From positions 1-6,653 of the forward strand of contig JAQBQC010000188.1 in assembly GCA_028287205.1 (NCBI GenBank): 6,653 nucleotides of DNA, read 5' to 3'. Of the stretch, positions 1 to 5,224 are shown one piece after another. This DNA is from Gemmatimonadota bacterium (lineage in GTDB: Bacteria; Gemmatimonadota; Gemmatimonadetes; Gemmatimonadales; Gemmatimonadaceae). Each line of letters opens with the position of its first letter. Position 1 is the stretch's first letter. The notes under the pieces are model-generated. The model saw only the letters and a program-made list of their open reading frames with translations, did no database searches and was not told where the DNA came from. The position numbers and the translations under genes are program-made.

Positions 1-342
1 GATGTCGATCTCCTCGAGCTGCACGCGCGCGAACCCGGAGTCCCTGATCTCGCCGGGGATGTAGACCGACCAGAATTGCGCGCCGACCATGCCTTCCTTC
101 ATGCGCGCGAGATCCGTGTGGCCCGGCGTGGTCTTGCGCAGATCGTACGCCTCGGCGTCACGGGGCGCGTGCTTGTCCTCGCGAATGCGCCACGCGAGAT
201 CGTTGTGCCCATCCACCAGCGGCGTCGTGCGCAGAATGCGCTTGGCGCGCGCGAGATTCGCATCTGCGTCCTGCGCGGATGCGTGTGAGGGCGCGAAGAG
301 GGCGCACGCGAGGAGTGCCGCGAGTACGAGTCGGATCAGCAT
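1..342 (-). CDS. Membrane dipeptidase (peptidase family M19), N-terminal part, cut by window edge
   Basis: The first 114 residues of a leftward gene lie here; the frame is open to base 1, so the C-terminus is outside the window. Residues 1-24 form a signal peptide: a short Arg-containing start, a hydrophobic core (LVLAALLACALFA) and a likely cleavage site after ASA. The mature part opens with PLVDGHNDLAWRIRE (residues 41-55), the M19/renal dipeptidase signature in which H46 and D48 are expected zinc ligands, followed by GHTDLARMKEGMVGAQFWSVY (residues 74-94, in two conserved pieces), also typical of the family. Family members hydrolyse dipeptides, often with broad specificity including D-residues at the C-terminal position; this one should act outside the cytoplasmic membrane. 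The ATG at 342 is chosen because it gives a complete signal peptide; no clear Shine-Dalgarno is seen before it. The remaining zinc ligands cannot be checked here. Confidence 0.9.
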   Translation of the reverse strand, partial: MLIRLVLAALLACALFAPSHASAQDADANLARAKRILRTTPLVDGHNDLAWRIREDKHAPRDAEAYDLRKTTPGHTDLARMKEGMVGAQFWSVYIPGEIRDSGFARVQLEEIDI

Positions 343-428
343 CAGGCGAATGTGTGGGGAAGGGGAAGGAGGCCGCTCGCACAATCTTGCACGCGGCGCC
401 GCGATGTGCGAGGGCGCGCGCCGGTTCC

Positions 429-457
429 TTGCCCGCTACGACGCCACTCGATATGGT
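429..457 (+). promoter_or_regulatory. Candidate promoter for the GNAT gene, possibly giving a leaderless mRNA
   Basis: TTGCCC (429-434) and TATGGT (452-457) are separated by 17 bp. Each matches the sigma-70 consensus at 4 of 6 positions. The -10-like box ends only 5 bp before the ATG at 463, so transcription would begin at or next to the start codon. The same bases also hold a G-rich stretch (GGTGGGGA) that could act as a weak ribosome binding site, so the two readings compete. Confidence 0.3.
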
Positions 458-462
458 GGGGA

Positions 463-1002
463 ATGCCGACACTTCGCACGGAGCGACTCGATCTTCAGCC
501 CATGATGCTCACGGACCTCGAGTGGTACGCCGACTTCGCCGCGGACGAGGAAGTCATGCGATACATCGGCACGGGCGCGCTCTCCTACGCCCAGGCGCAG
601 GAGCGGCTCGCGCGCTACGTTCGATGTTGGGACGAGCACGGCCTCGGCATGTTCAGCGTGCGGATGCACGAGGAGGATGCGCCCATTGGTTGGGCGGGAT
701 TGCAACCGCTCAACGGGACGCCCGAGATCGAGGTGGGGTACGCGTTCGGAAAAGCAGCGTGGGGACGCGGTTTCGCGACGGAGGTCGCGAGCGCTGCGGT
801 GCGGTGGGGATTCGAGGAGCGCGGGATCGATCGCATCGTCGCCGTCGCGAGCTCGGAGAACGAAGCCTCACGCCGCGTGATGGACAAGCTGGGGATGCGC
901 TACGAAGGGGTGCGGCCCGTGTACGGCCACGACAGCGTGTACTACTCGCTCACGCCGGCGGCGTTCGCACGCGCCGCATCCCTTCGCGCGCCCGCGCGTT
1001 AG
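463..1002 (+). CDS. GNAT family N-acetyltransferase, RimJ/RimL-like
   Basis: This 179-residue protein has the full layout of the RimJ/RimL-type GNAT fold (Acetyltransf_3). It starts with the family's usual N-terminal strand LRTERLDLQP (residues 4-13). It continues through IGWAGLQPLNGTPEIEVGYAF (residues 75-95), which gives the central strands, and reaches the acetyl-CoA pyrophosphate-binding loop WGRGFATEV (100-108). The closing segment NEASRRVMDKLGMRYEG (133-149) is the typical helix and strand for late acetyl-CoA contacts. It should transfer acetyl from acetyl-CoA to an amine in the cytoplasm; the substrate cannot be told from sequence and need not be a ribosomal protein. The reading frame stays open upstream to about 352, but family homology begins at the ATG at 463. 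The gene faces the Rad52-like gene, and their stop codons overlap. Confidence 0.88.
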   Translation: MPTLRTERLDLQPMMLTDLEWYADFAADEEVMRYIGTGALSYAQAQERLARYVRCWDEHGLGMFSVRMHEEDAPIGWAGLQPLNGTPEIEVGYAFGKAAWGRGFATEVASAAVRWGFEERGIDRIVAVASSENEASRRVMDKLGMRYEGVRPVYGHDSVYYSLTPAAFARAASLRAPAR

Positions 1003-1011
1003 ACCGCGCGG
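992..1011. terminator. GC hairpin over the convergent stop codons; possible two-way terminator
   Basis: CCGCGCG (992-998) pairs fully with CGCGCGG (1005-1011), leaving a 6-nt loop TTAGAC (999-1004). Both stop codons lie in the loop: TAG of the rightward acetyltransferase (1000-1002) and TAA of the leftward Rad52-like gene (999-1001). The stem is seven G-C pairs and reads the same from either strand. No T-run follows on either side, so it is not a classical intrinsic terminator. It may still slow polymerase or protect mRNA 3' ends. Confidence 0.3.
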
Positions 1012-1730
1012 TCGGGCAGGCGCCAGACGACGCCATCACAGCGGCGGTCGCGGCACTTGAAATCAGGAGCCTTGGGATTCCGCTTGCCTACACGGTTGTC
1101 CCACATCCGTCCGCTGCACATCGGGCACACCGGTACATCCGGCAAATCGGCGGCACCGCGCTCCAAGGAAAGCGTTGGCGCAGTTGGCAGCGAGAGCTGC
1201 TCCGAGTCCGAGCTCGACTTCACGCCGGCACGCCGGTCGTGCGCCGCCTGCGGATCTTCGACGGGACGCGCGCCCTTGGCGCCGCTCTCGACCTCTACCC
1301 AGTTCGTGCCCAGCTGATAGAGCTCGTGGCCGATGCCAAAGCGCACCGCGGCACGCTTGAACGCATCGGTGGACGCCTGCTTATAGTCCTTGCCCGTGCC
1401 TACGTCCTCGCGAACGATGCCGAGGATCTGAAGCCGCGCCTTGAACGCGAAGCGGTTCGCGTCGCCGTTCTCCGCATCCTCGGTTGCCACGATGAGCGGA
1501 AGCAGCTCGATCGTGAGATTCCACTCGCCCGGCACGACGCTGTCGAGCCGCTCGCGAACGGTGTTGGCTTCGACATACGCGACGAAGCGCGCGAAGTGCT
1601 TTCCATCGCGCTCGATTGCCCGGCCGTCCTGTCGCCACGCGACGGTTCCGGCGGGAAGCGGCGCCGCGAGCGCGCCCCATGGATCGTTGGTCGTGCTCGT
1701 CTGCTCGAAAGATTCCTGTCGTGAGATCAT
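999..1730 (-). CDS. Rad52/Rad22-like single-strand annealing protein with C-terminal zinc ribbon
   Basis: This is a 243-residue protein. The core (about residues 44-140) matches the Rad52/Rad22-like annealing fold. HFARFVAYVEANTVRERLD (45-63) and GEWNLTIELLP (68-78) form the early strands. The segment KQASTDAFKRAAVRFGIG (117-134), followed by HELYQL, is the family's best-known signature: the helix bearing A-x-T-x-A-x-K-R-A-A and the F-G-I-G turn. A Ser/Pro/Ala-rich linker (about 150-197) leads to a zinc ribbon with CPMC (202-205) and C226/C231 (C-x2-C, x20, C-x4-C). Such proteins bind single-stranded DNA and anneal complementary strands in recombinational repair; many are encoded by phages, and DdrA of Deinococcus is a relative. 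An AGGGTGG ribosome binding site lies 7 nt before the ATG and overlaps the upstream small gene's stop, suggesting co-translation. No phage genes are visible nearby. The function is assigned from motifs only. Confidence 0.8.
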   Translation of the reverse strand: MISRQESFEQTSTTNDPWGALAAPLPAGTVAWRQDGRAIERDGKHFARFVAYVEANTVRERLDSVVPGEWNLTIELLPLIVATEDAENGDANRFAFKARLQILGIVREDVGTGKDYKQASTDAFKRAAVRFGIGHELYQLGTNWVEVESGAKGARPVEDPQAAHDRRAGVKSSSDSEQLSLPTAPTLSLERGAADLPDVPVCPMCSGRMWDNRVGKRNPKAPDFKCRDRRCDGVVWRLPDRAV

Positions 1731-1737
1731 GTCCAGT

Positions 1738-1744
1738 CCACCCT
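1738..1744 (-). promoter_or_regulatory. Ribosome binding site of the Rad52-like gene
   Basis: On the minus strand the sequence reads AGGGTGG, 7 nt before the ATG at 1730. It overlaps the TAG stop (1745-1743) of the small upstream gene. A ribosome ending the small gene would stop on top of this site, so translation of the two genes is probably linked. The site also fixes the start of the Rad52-like gene. Confidence 0.65.
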
Positions 1745-2033
1745 ATGTGTCCAAAGAATCCAGCCGTTGGTGCCGGCGAACCGCCGCGACGGCGGGACAG
1801 TCCCGTCCGTGCTCGCAATACCAGCCGTGCCGGTCGTGAAAGACCATGTGCACGCGAGGCGAATCTTCCGGCAAATCATCCACTCTGAAGAGCTGCATTA
1901 CGGTGGTGCTTGCCCCACACTTGCTGCGCGGATCGAGCTGGCGAATGCGCATGAGCACTGCCGGTTCTTTTCGCGCTCCTGGCTCCCGAACGGTACCACG
2001 GATCATCGCTGGAAGGCGGTTGAGGTGAGCCAT
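1743..2033 (-). CDS. Small Cys/His-containing protein of unknown function, upstream of the Rad52-like gene
   Basis: I do not recognise this family. The open frame gives up to 96 residues. The part that looks most protein-like starts near residue 28: MRIRQLDPRSKCG (28-40), a strand-like TTVMQLFRVDDLP, then VHMVFHDRHGWYCEHGRDCPAV (61-82, in two halves). The Cys and His residues (C39, H66, H69, C73, H75, C79) could bind a metal, but this is a guess. It lies 12 bp upstream of the Rad52-like gene in the same direction, and its stop overlaps that gene's ribosome binding site. That argues for one operon and perhaps a role in the same DNA process. The start is unsettled: ATGs at 2033, 2006 and 1952 are all in frame and none has a good ribosome binding site. 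The shortest version would be 69 residues. Confidence 0.55.
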   Translation of the reverse strand: MAHLNRLPAMIRGTVREPGARKEPAVLMRIRQLDPRSKCGASTTVMQLFRVDDLPEDSPRVHMVFHDRHGWYCEHGRDCPAVAAVRRHQRLDSLDT

Positions 2034-2063
2034 TGTAAAACGTTGCCAGCGAAGAGGTAACGA

Positions 2064-2084
2064 TCGGCAACATCATGTTGCCGA
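2064..2084. promoter_or_regulatory. 21-bp palindrome, candidate operator
   Basis: The arms TCGGCAACAT (2064-2073) and ATGTTGCCGA (2075-2084) are perfect reverse complements around a single C at 2074. A further partial copy of the half-site, GTTGCC, lies at 2042-2047. A 21-bp palindrome with a one-base centre fits a dimeric helix-turn-helix regulator better than a transcript hairpin, since it leaves no loop. It lies between the candidate leftward promoter and the small gene, about 40-60 bp after the inferred transcription start, where a bound protein could block elongation. The binding protein is not in the window. Confidence 0.5.
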
Positions 2085-2094
2085 CGAGGAAAGG

Positions 2095-2157
2095 TGACCG
2101 CCATGATTCGGGTCTTGTTCGGTATGAGGAAATTAACGGTGGAACGTATGGCGGTCA
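2095..2157. repeat. 10-bp inverted repeat flanking the leftward promoter's -10 region
   Basis: TGACCGCCAT (2095-2104) and ATGGCGGTCA (2148-2157) are perfect reverse complements separated by 43 bp. The right arm overlaps the leftward -35 hexamer, and the left arm falls about 20-29 bp after the inferred start. This arrangement fits a pair of regulator sites bridging the promoter, or it may be chance. It has no sequence in common with the palindrome at 2064-2084. Confidence 0.35.
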
Positions 2158-2158
2158 A
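2130..2158 (-). promoter_or_regulatory. Candidate sigma-70-type promoter with upstream A-tracts, driving the small gene and the Rad52-like gene
   Basis: On the minus strand TTGACC (2158-2153) matches the -35 consensus at 5 of 6 positions. A 17-bp spacer follows, then TAATTT (2135-2130), a weaker -10 box with 3 of 6 matches. Just upstream, the minus strand carries A5 (2162-2166) and A6 (2173-2178), about one helical turn apart. With a start near 2123 these fall at about -39 to -43 and -50 to -55, where the proximal and distal UP-element subsites bind the RNA polymerase alpha subunits. The surroundings are AT-richer than the rest of the window (48 G/C in 2101-2200 by hand count). Confidence 0.45.
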
Positions 2159-2162
2159 TACT
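2133..2162 (+). promoter_or_regulatory. Weak candidate promoter for the dapE-asd-dapD-tyrA-aroA operon
   Basis: TTAACG (2133-2138) and AATACT (2157-2162) are 18 bp apart, each with 4 of 6 consensus matches. They overlap the leftward promoter, and the operon's first ATG is at 2260, giving a leader of about 90 nt. In that leader CGCAAC (2217-2222) can pair with GTTGCG (2251-2256) just before the start codon. An alternative pair, TCGACC (2190-2195) and TACACT (2211-2216), has a short 15-bp spacer. Neither is convincing alone. Confidence 0.2.
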
Positions 2163-2259
2163 TTTTCCGCACTTTTTTCGCTCCACGGCTCGACCTCTAT
2201 CACCCCTTCATACACTCGCAACGCTGTCACCGTTTCACCGATGCATGTAGGTTGCGTCG

Positions 2260-3255
2260 ATGACAGACGTCGTCGACCTCGCTCACGATCTCATCGCGCG
2301 GCCCTCGCTCACTGGCGCCGAGGCTCCTGCGGTCGAGCTCGCTGCGGGATGGCTGCGCGAACGCGGCTGGACGATCACGCACCAGGAGCTCTCGCCCGGA
2401 CACGCGAACATCTGGGCATCTCGGGGGCAGGGCGCCGTCACCCTTTCCACGCATCTGGATACCGTTCCACCGTTCATCGGCCCGGCCCGTGACGGTGCGC
2501 GGCTCACCGGACGAGGTGCGTGCGACGCCAAGGGAATCGCGGCGGCGATGATGGTGGCCGCGCAATCGCTCGCGGACGAAGGCGAGCAGCGCGTCGATCT
2601 CCTGTTCGTGGTCGGCGAGGAGAAGAGCTCGGACGGCGCGCGTGCAGCGAACTCGCTACCCGCCACGAGCCGCTTTCTGATCAACGGCGAGCCTACGGAG
2701 GGACGCCTCGCGTCGGGCGCGAAGGGGTCGATGGCGGTCACCGTTCGCACCCACGGCCGTGCAGCGCATTCCGCGTATCCTGAGCTCGGAGCATCCGCCA
2801 TCACGCCGATGCTCGCGCTGCTCTCGACCCTGGACGATCTCGAGCTTCCGGTGGATCCCGTACTCGGGCGCACCACGATCAACGTCGGCACGCTGAACGC
2901 CGGGCGCGAAGCCAACATCGTTCCGGATGAAGCGGTCGCGCAGCTCATGGTGCGACTCGTCGGCGATCCCACGCACGTGCGCGACATTCTCGAGCGCTGG
3001 AGTGTAGGGCGCGCCGACCTGGAGTTCTCGCCGCACATTCCCGCGCAGCACTTTCCCGCAATCGCCGGATTCGAGGCAGCGCCCGTGTCCTTCACGAGCG
3101 ACATTCCGCTGCTCGACCGCTGGGGCACCCCGCTTCTCCTCGGCCCAGGCTCGATCACGGTCGCGCATACGCCGCACGAGTTCATCGACATCGGGGAGCT
3201 GCGCGCGGCGGTGGGCAGCTACATGCGTCTCGTGCGTACATTACTCGCCTCATGA
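2260..3255 (+). CDS. dapE: M20 family metallopeptidase, probably succinyl-diaminopimelate desuccinylase
   Basis: This 331-residue protein has the full M20 di-zinc site. H65 and D67 lie in STHLDTVPP, and D89 in GRGACDAKG is the bridging ligand. E120 (general base) and E121 (metal) lie in VGEEKSSDG, E144 is in NGEPT, and H303 is in GPGSITVAHTPHEF. The inserted dimerisation domain (about 155-265) starts at GAKGSMAVTVRTHGRAAHSA and carries the conserved H170. The family removes acyl groups from amino acids (DapE, ArgE, LysK) or cleaves peptides. Because asd and dapD follow directly, the best reading is DapE: N-succinyl-LL-diaminopimelate to LL-diaminopimelate plus succinate, in the cytoplasm. It is shorter than E. 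coli DapE (about 375 residues), so ArgE- or LysK-like activity is not excluded. TAGGTT lies about 10 nt before the ATG. It heads the operon and overlaps asd by 4 bp. Confidence 0.8.
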   Translation: MTDVVDLAHDLIARPSLTGAEAPAVELAAGWLRERGWTITHQELSPGHANIWASRGQGAVTLSTHLDTVPPFIGPARDGARLTGRGACDAKGIAAAMMVAAQSLADEGEQRVDLLFVVGEEKSSDGARAANSLPATSRFLINGEPTEGRLASGAKGSMAVTVRTHGRAAHSAYPELGASAITPMLALLSTLDDLELPVDPVLGRTTINVGTLNAGREANIVPDEAVAQLMVRLVGDPTHVRDILERWSVGRADLEFSPHIPAQHFPAIAGFEAAPVSFTSDIPLLDRWGTPLLLGPGSITVAHTPHEFIDIGELRAAVGSYMRLVRTLLAS

Positions 3256-4328
3256 CAGCCACGAGCGCTCCTTCCCGCAGGATTCCCGTCGGCGTTCTCG
3301 GTGCCACCGGCGCCGTTGGCCAGACGTTCATTCGCCTGCTCGCCGATCATCCGTGGTTCGAGGTCGCCGCCGTCGCCGCATCGGAGCGCTCCGCGGGCAA
3401 GCGCTATCGCGACGCGGCGCACTGGCTGAGTGGAGAGATGCCTGCGCGCGTCGCGGATCTCATGGTCACCGCATGCGATCCCGCATCAGTCGACACGCAG
3501 ATTGTCTTCTCGGCGCTCGACTCCGACGCAGCGCAGGAGGTCGAGGCGGCGTTCGCGCGTGCGGGAAAGCTCGTCTTGAGCAACGCCCGCAATTATCGGA
3601 TGGATGCGGACGTGCCGCTGCTCATCCCCGAAGTGAATCCCGATCATCTGGGGCTGCTGCCCATCCAGCGCGCGGCGCGCAAATGGAGCGGCGCGATCGT
3701 CACGAACTCGAACTGCTCGACGATGGTCATCGCGCTCGCGCTCGCACCGCTGCACGAGGCGTTCGGGGTCGAGCAGCTCTTCGTCACCACGCTGCAGGCG
3801 CTCTCGGGCGCAGGGTATCCTGGCGTGCCGTCGCTCGATATCCTCGGCAACATCATCCCGTTCATCGGCGGCGGAGAGGAAGAGAAGATCGAGAGCGAGC
3901 CCCTCAAGATTCTCGGCGTCTTCGAGCACGGCGCCGTGACGCCGGCGCGGATGCGTGTGAGCGCGCAGGTGAATCGCGTAGCAGTCGAGCATGGCCATAC
4001 GGCGTGCATGTCCGTCAAGCTCGCGACGGCGGCCACGCCCGACGCGGCGATGCAGGCGCTTCGATCGTGGAAGGGTGCGATCGCTGCGCTCGGGCTGCCG
4101 AGCGCGCCCGCCGAGCCGGTGATGGTGACGATGGAGCGCGATCGCCCGCAGCCACGCCGCGACGTGAACGCCGGAGGCGGGATGTCGGTGGTGGTGGGCC
4201 GCGTGCGCACCGATCCGATCCTCGACCTTCGCCTCGTAGCGATGGGCCACAACACCATTCGCGGCGCCGCCGGCGCATCGATTCTGAACGCCGAGCTGAT
4301 GTTCGCGCGCGGACTCATCGCGGTCTGA
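3252..4328 (+). CDS. asd: Aspartate-semialdehyde dehydrogenase, archaeal/fungal-type branch
   Basis: This 358-residue enzyme reduces L-aspartyl-4-phosphate with NADPH to L-aspartate-4-semialdehyde, the branch point to lysine/diaminopimelate, threonine and methionine. The NADP-binding loop VLGATGAVGQ is at residues 15-24. The catalytic cysteine is C155 in TNSNCSTM. The substrate-side motif LQALSGAGYPGV is at 181-192, followed by GGGEEEKIESEPLKILG (206-222). The catalytic histidine is H249 in NRVAVEHGHT, with R242 as substrate-binding arginine. The SGAGYPGV and EEEKIESE motifs and the R-x6-H spacing resemble the archaeal and fungal branch rather than the E. coli-type enzyme. The start ATG overlaps the dapE stop (ATGA, 3252-3255), which supports it despite the lack of a strong ribosome binding site. 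It is followed 2 bp later by dapD, which uses a product further down the same pathway. Confidence 0.95.
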   Translation: MTATSAPSRRIPVGVLGATGAVGQTFIRLLADHPWFEVAAVAASERSAGKRYRDAAHWLSGEMPARVADLMVTACDPASVDTQIVFSALDSDAAQEVEAAFARAGKLVLSNARNYRMDADVPLLIPEVNPDHLGLLPIQRAARKWSGAIVTNSNCSTMVIALALAPLHEAFGVEQLFVTTLQALSGAGYPGVPSLDILGNIIPFIGGGEEEKIESEPLKILGVFEHGAVTPARMRVSAQVNRVAVEHGHTACMSVKLATAATPDAAMQALRSWKGAIAALGLPSAPAEPVMVTMERDRPQPRRDVNAGGGMSVVVGRVRTDPILDLRLVAMGHNTIRGAAGASILNAELMFARGLIAV

Positions 4329-4330
4329 CG

Positions 4331-5224
4331 ATGATCGAGGAACGTGTGACTGCGCCTCGCGCGCCTTCGGATCCCGGTTCGATGCGCGAGCTCATCGAGC
4401 ACGCCACTCTCGCAAGCGCCGAGGGTCGGCCGTTCGACCGCGCCGCAGTGGAGCGGGTGTTGGGCGAGCTCTTCGACGCGCTCGAGCGCGGAGAGGTGCG
4501 CGCCGCGGAACGTGATGCGAACGGGCGCTGGAACGCGATCGAGTGGGTGAAGGCAGGAATGTTGCTCGCGTATCGCGTGAGCGACATGATCGAGATGGGA
4601 CACGTCGACGGCAGCGCCTTTCGGTTCTTCGACAGGCAGCTGTTCACGCCCCGCTCGCTCACGCTCGCAGACGGCGTCCGCATCGTGCCAGGCGGTTCGA
4701 TCATTCGGCGCGGGGCGTACGTCGCGCCAGGCGTGATCTGCATGCCGCCCATGCTCATCAATCTGGGTGCGCACGTCGGAGCGAACACCACGATCGACTC
4801 GCACGCGCTCGTGGGCTCGTGCGCGCAGGTGGGCGAGCGCGTACACCTGAGTGCCGGCGCGCAGCTCGGAGGCGTGCTCGAACCTGCGCACGCTACGCCG
4901 GTGATCGTCGAGGACGATGTGTTCATCGGCGGCAATTGCGGTGTGTACGAGGGCACCGTGGTGCGCCGGCGCGCCGTGCTCGCGACGGGCGTGATGTTGA
5001 CGCGCGCGACGCCGGTGTACGATCTGGTTCGAGAGATCGTGCACCGCGCCGAAGATGGCGCACCGCTCGAGATTCCCGAGGGAGCCGTCGTCGTGCCGGG
5101 CGCGCGACCCATCTCTTCCGGATGGGGCGCGCAGCAGCATCTCTCGCTGCAGACGCCCATCATCGTGAAGTACCGCGACGAGCATACCGATGCGGCGATC
5201 GCGCTCGAGCCGCGCCTGCGATGA
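4331..5224 (+). CDS. dapD: 2,3,4,5-tetrahydropyridine-2,6-dicarboxylate N-succinyltransferase
   Basis: This 297-residue protein transfers succinyl from succinyl-CoA to tetrahydrodipicolinate, giving N-succinyl-2-amino-6-ketopimelate in the succinylase route to diaminopimelate. It aligns with E. coli DapD along its length. The N-terminal helical domain has LERGEVRAAERDANGRW (51-67) and EWVKAGMLLAYRVSD (71-85). A left-handed beta-helix of hexapeptide repeats follows (about 115-225), including NLGAHVGANTTIDSHALVGS (144-163), then CAQVGERVHLSAGAQLGG (164-181) and VLEPAHATP. D156 and E207 correspond to the two acidic residues tied to catalysis in DapD enzymes. The C-terminus (PIIVKYRDEHTD) also matches. 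It is about 20 residues longer than E. coli DapD, mostly at the N-terminus; a start at the ATG at 4382 is possible. The frame stays open far upstream inside asd, but that extension is not part of the protein. Confidence 0.95.
   Translation: MIEERVTAPRAPSDPGSMRELIEHATLASAEGRPFDRAAVERVLGELFDALERGEVRAAERDANGRWNAIEWVKAGMLLAYRVSDMIEMGHVDGSAFRFFDRQLFTPRSLTLADGVRIVPGGSIIRRGAYVAPGVICMPPMLINLGAHVGANTTIDSHALVGSCAQVGERVHLSAGAQLGGVLEPAHATPVIVEDDVFIGGNCGVYEGTVVRRRAVLATGVMLTRATPVYDLVREIVHRAEDGAPLEIPEGAVVVPGARPISSGWGAQQHLSLQTPIIVKYRDEHTDAAIALEPRLR

Noticed and set aside
289..342. Possible lipoprotein signal (LLAC) in the M19 dipeptidase
   Set aside because: The hydrophobic stretch continues beyond the Cys to a good signal peptidase I site (ASA), so ordinary export is the better reading.
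1002..1013. Perfect 12-bp palindrome GACCGCGCGGTC at the end of the Rad52-like gene
   Set aside because: It is GC-only, within coding sequence, and has no copies near a promoter. Such palindromes are expected by chance at this GC content, and the looped hairpin at 992-1011 is the better structure there.
279..1724. A 481-codon plus-strand frame across the acetyltransferase and Rad52-like genes
   Set aside because: It is Arg-rich and without domain signals, and it is out of frame with the GNAT gene and opposite the Rad52-like gene, both of which have clear motifs.
2160..2178. Two T-runs (T5 and T6) considered as a rightward intrinsic terminator
   Set aside because: No G-C stem lies directly before either run. 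Their spacing of about one helical turn and position upstream of a leftward -35 box fit A-tracts of a promoter better.
2094..2492. Plus-strand frame beginning in the control region and running into dapE
   Set aside because: It becomes Arg-rich shadow sequence inside dapE, has no recognisable domain, and covers promoter-like and palindromic DNA.
3353..4330. Long open frame running into dapD from inside asd, suggesting a 623-residue protein
   Set aside because: The upstream part is Arg/Ala/Gly-rich out-of-frame translation of asd. Real DapD homology begins only after the ATG at 4331.
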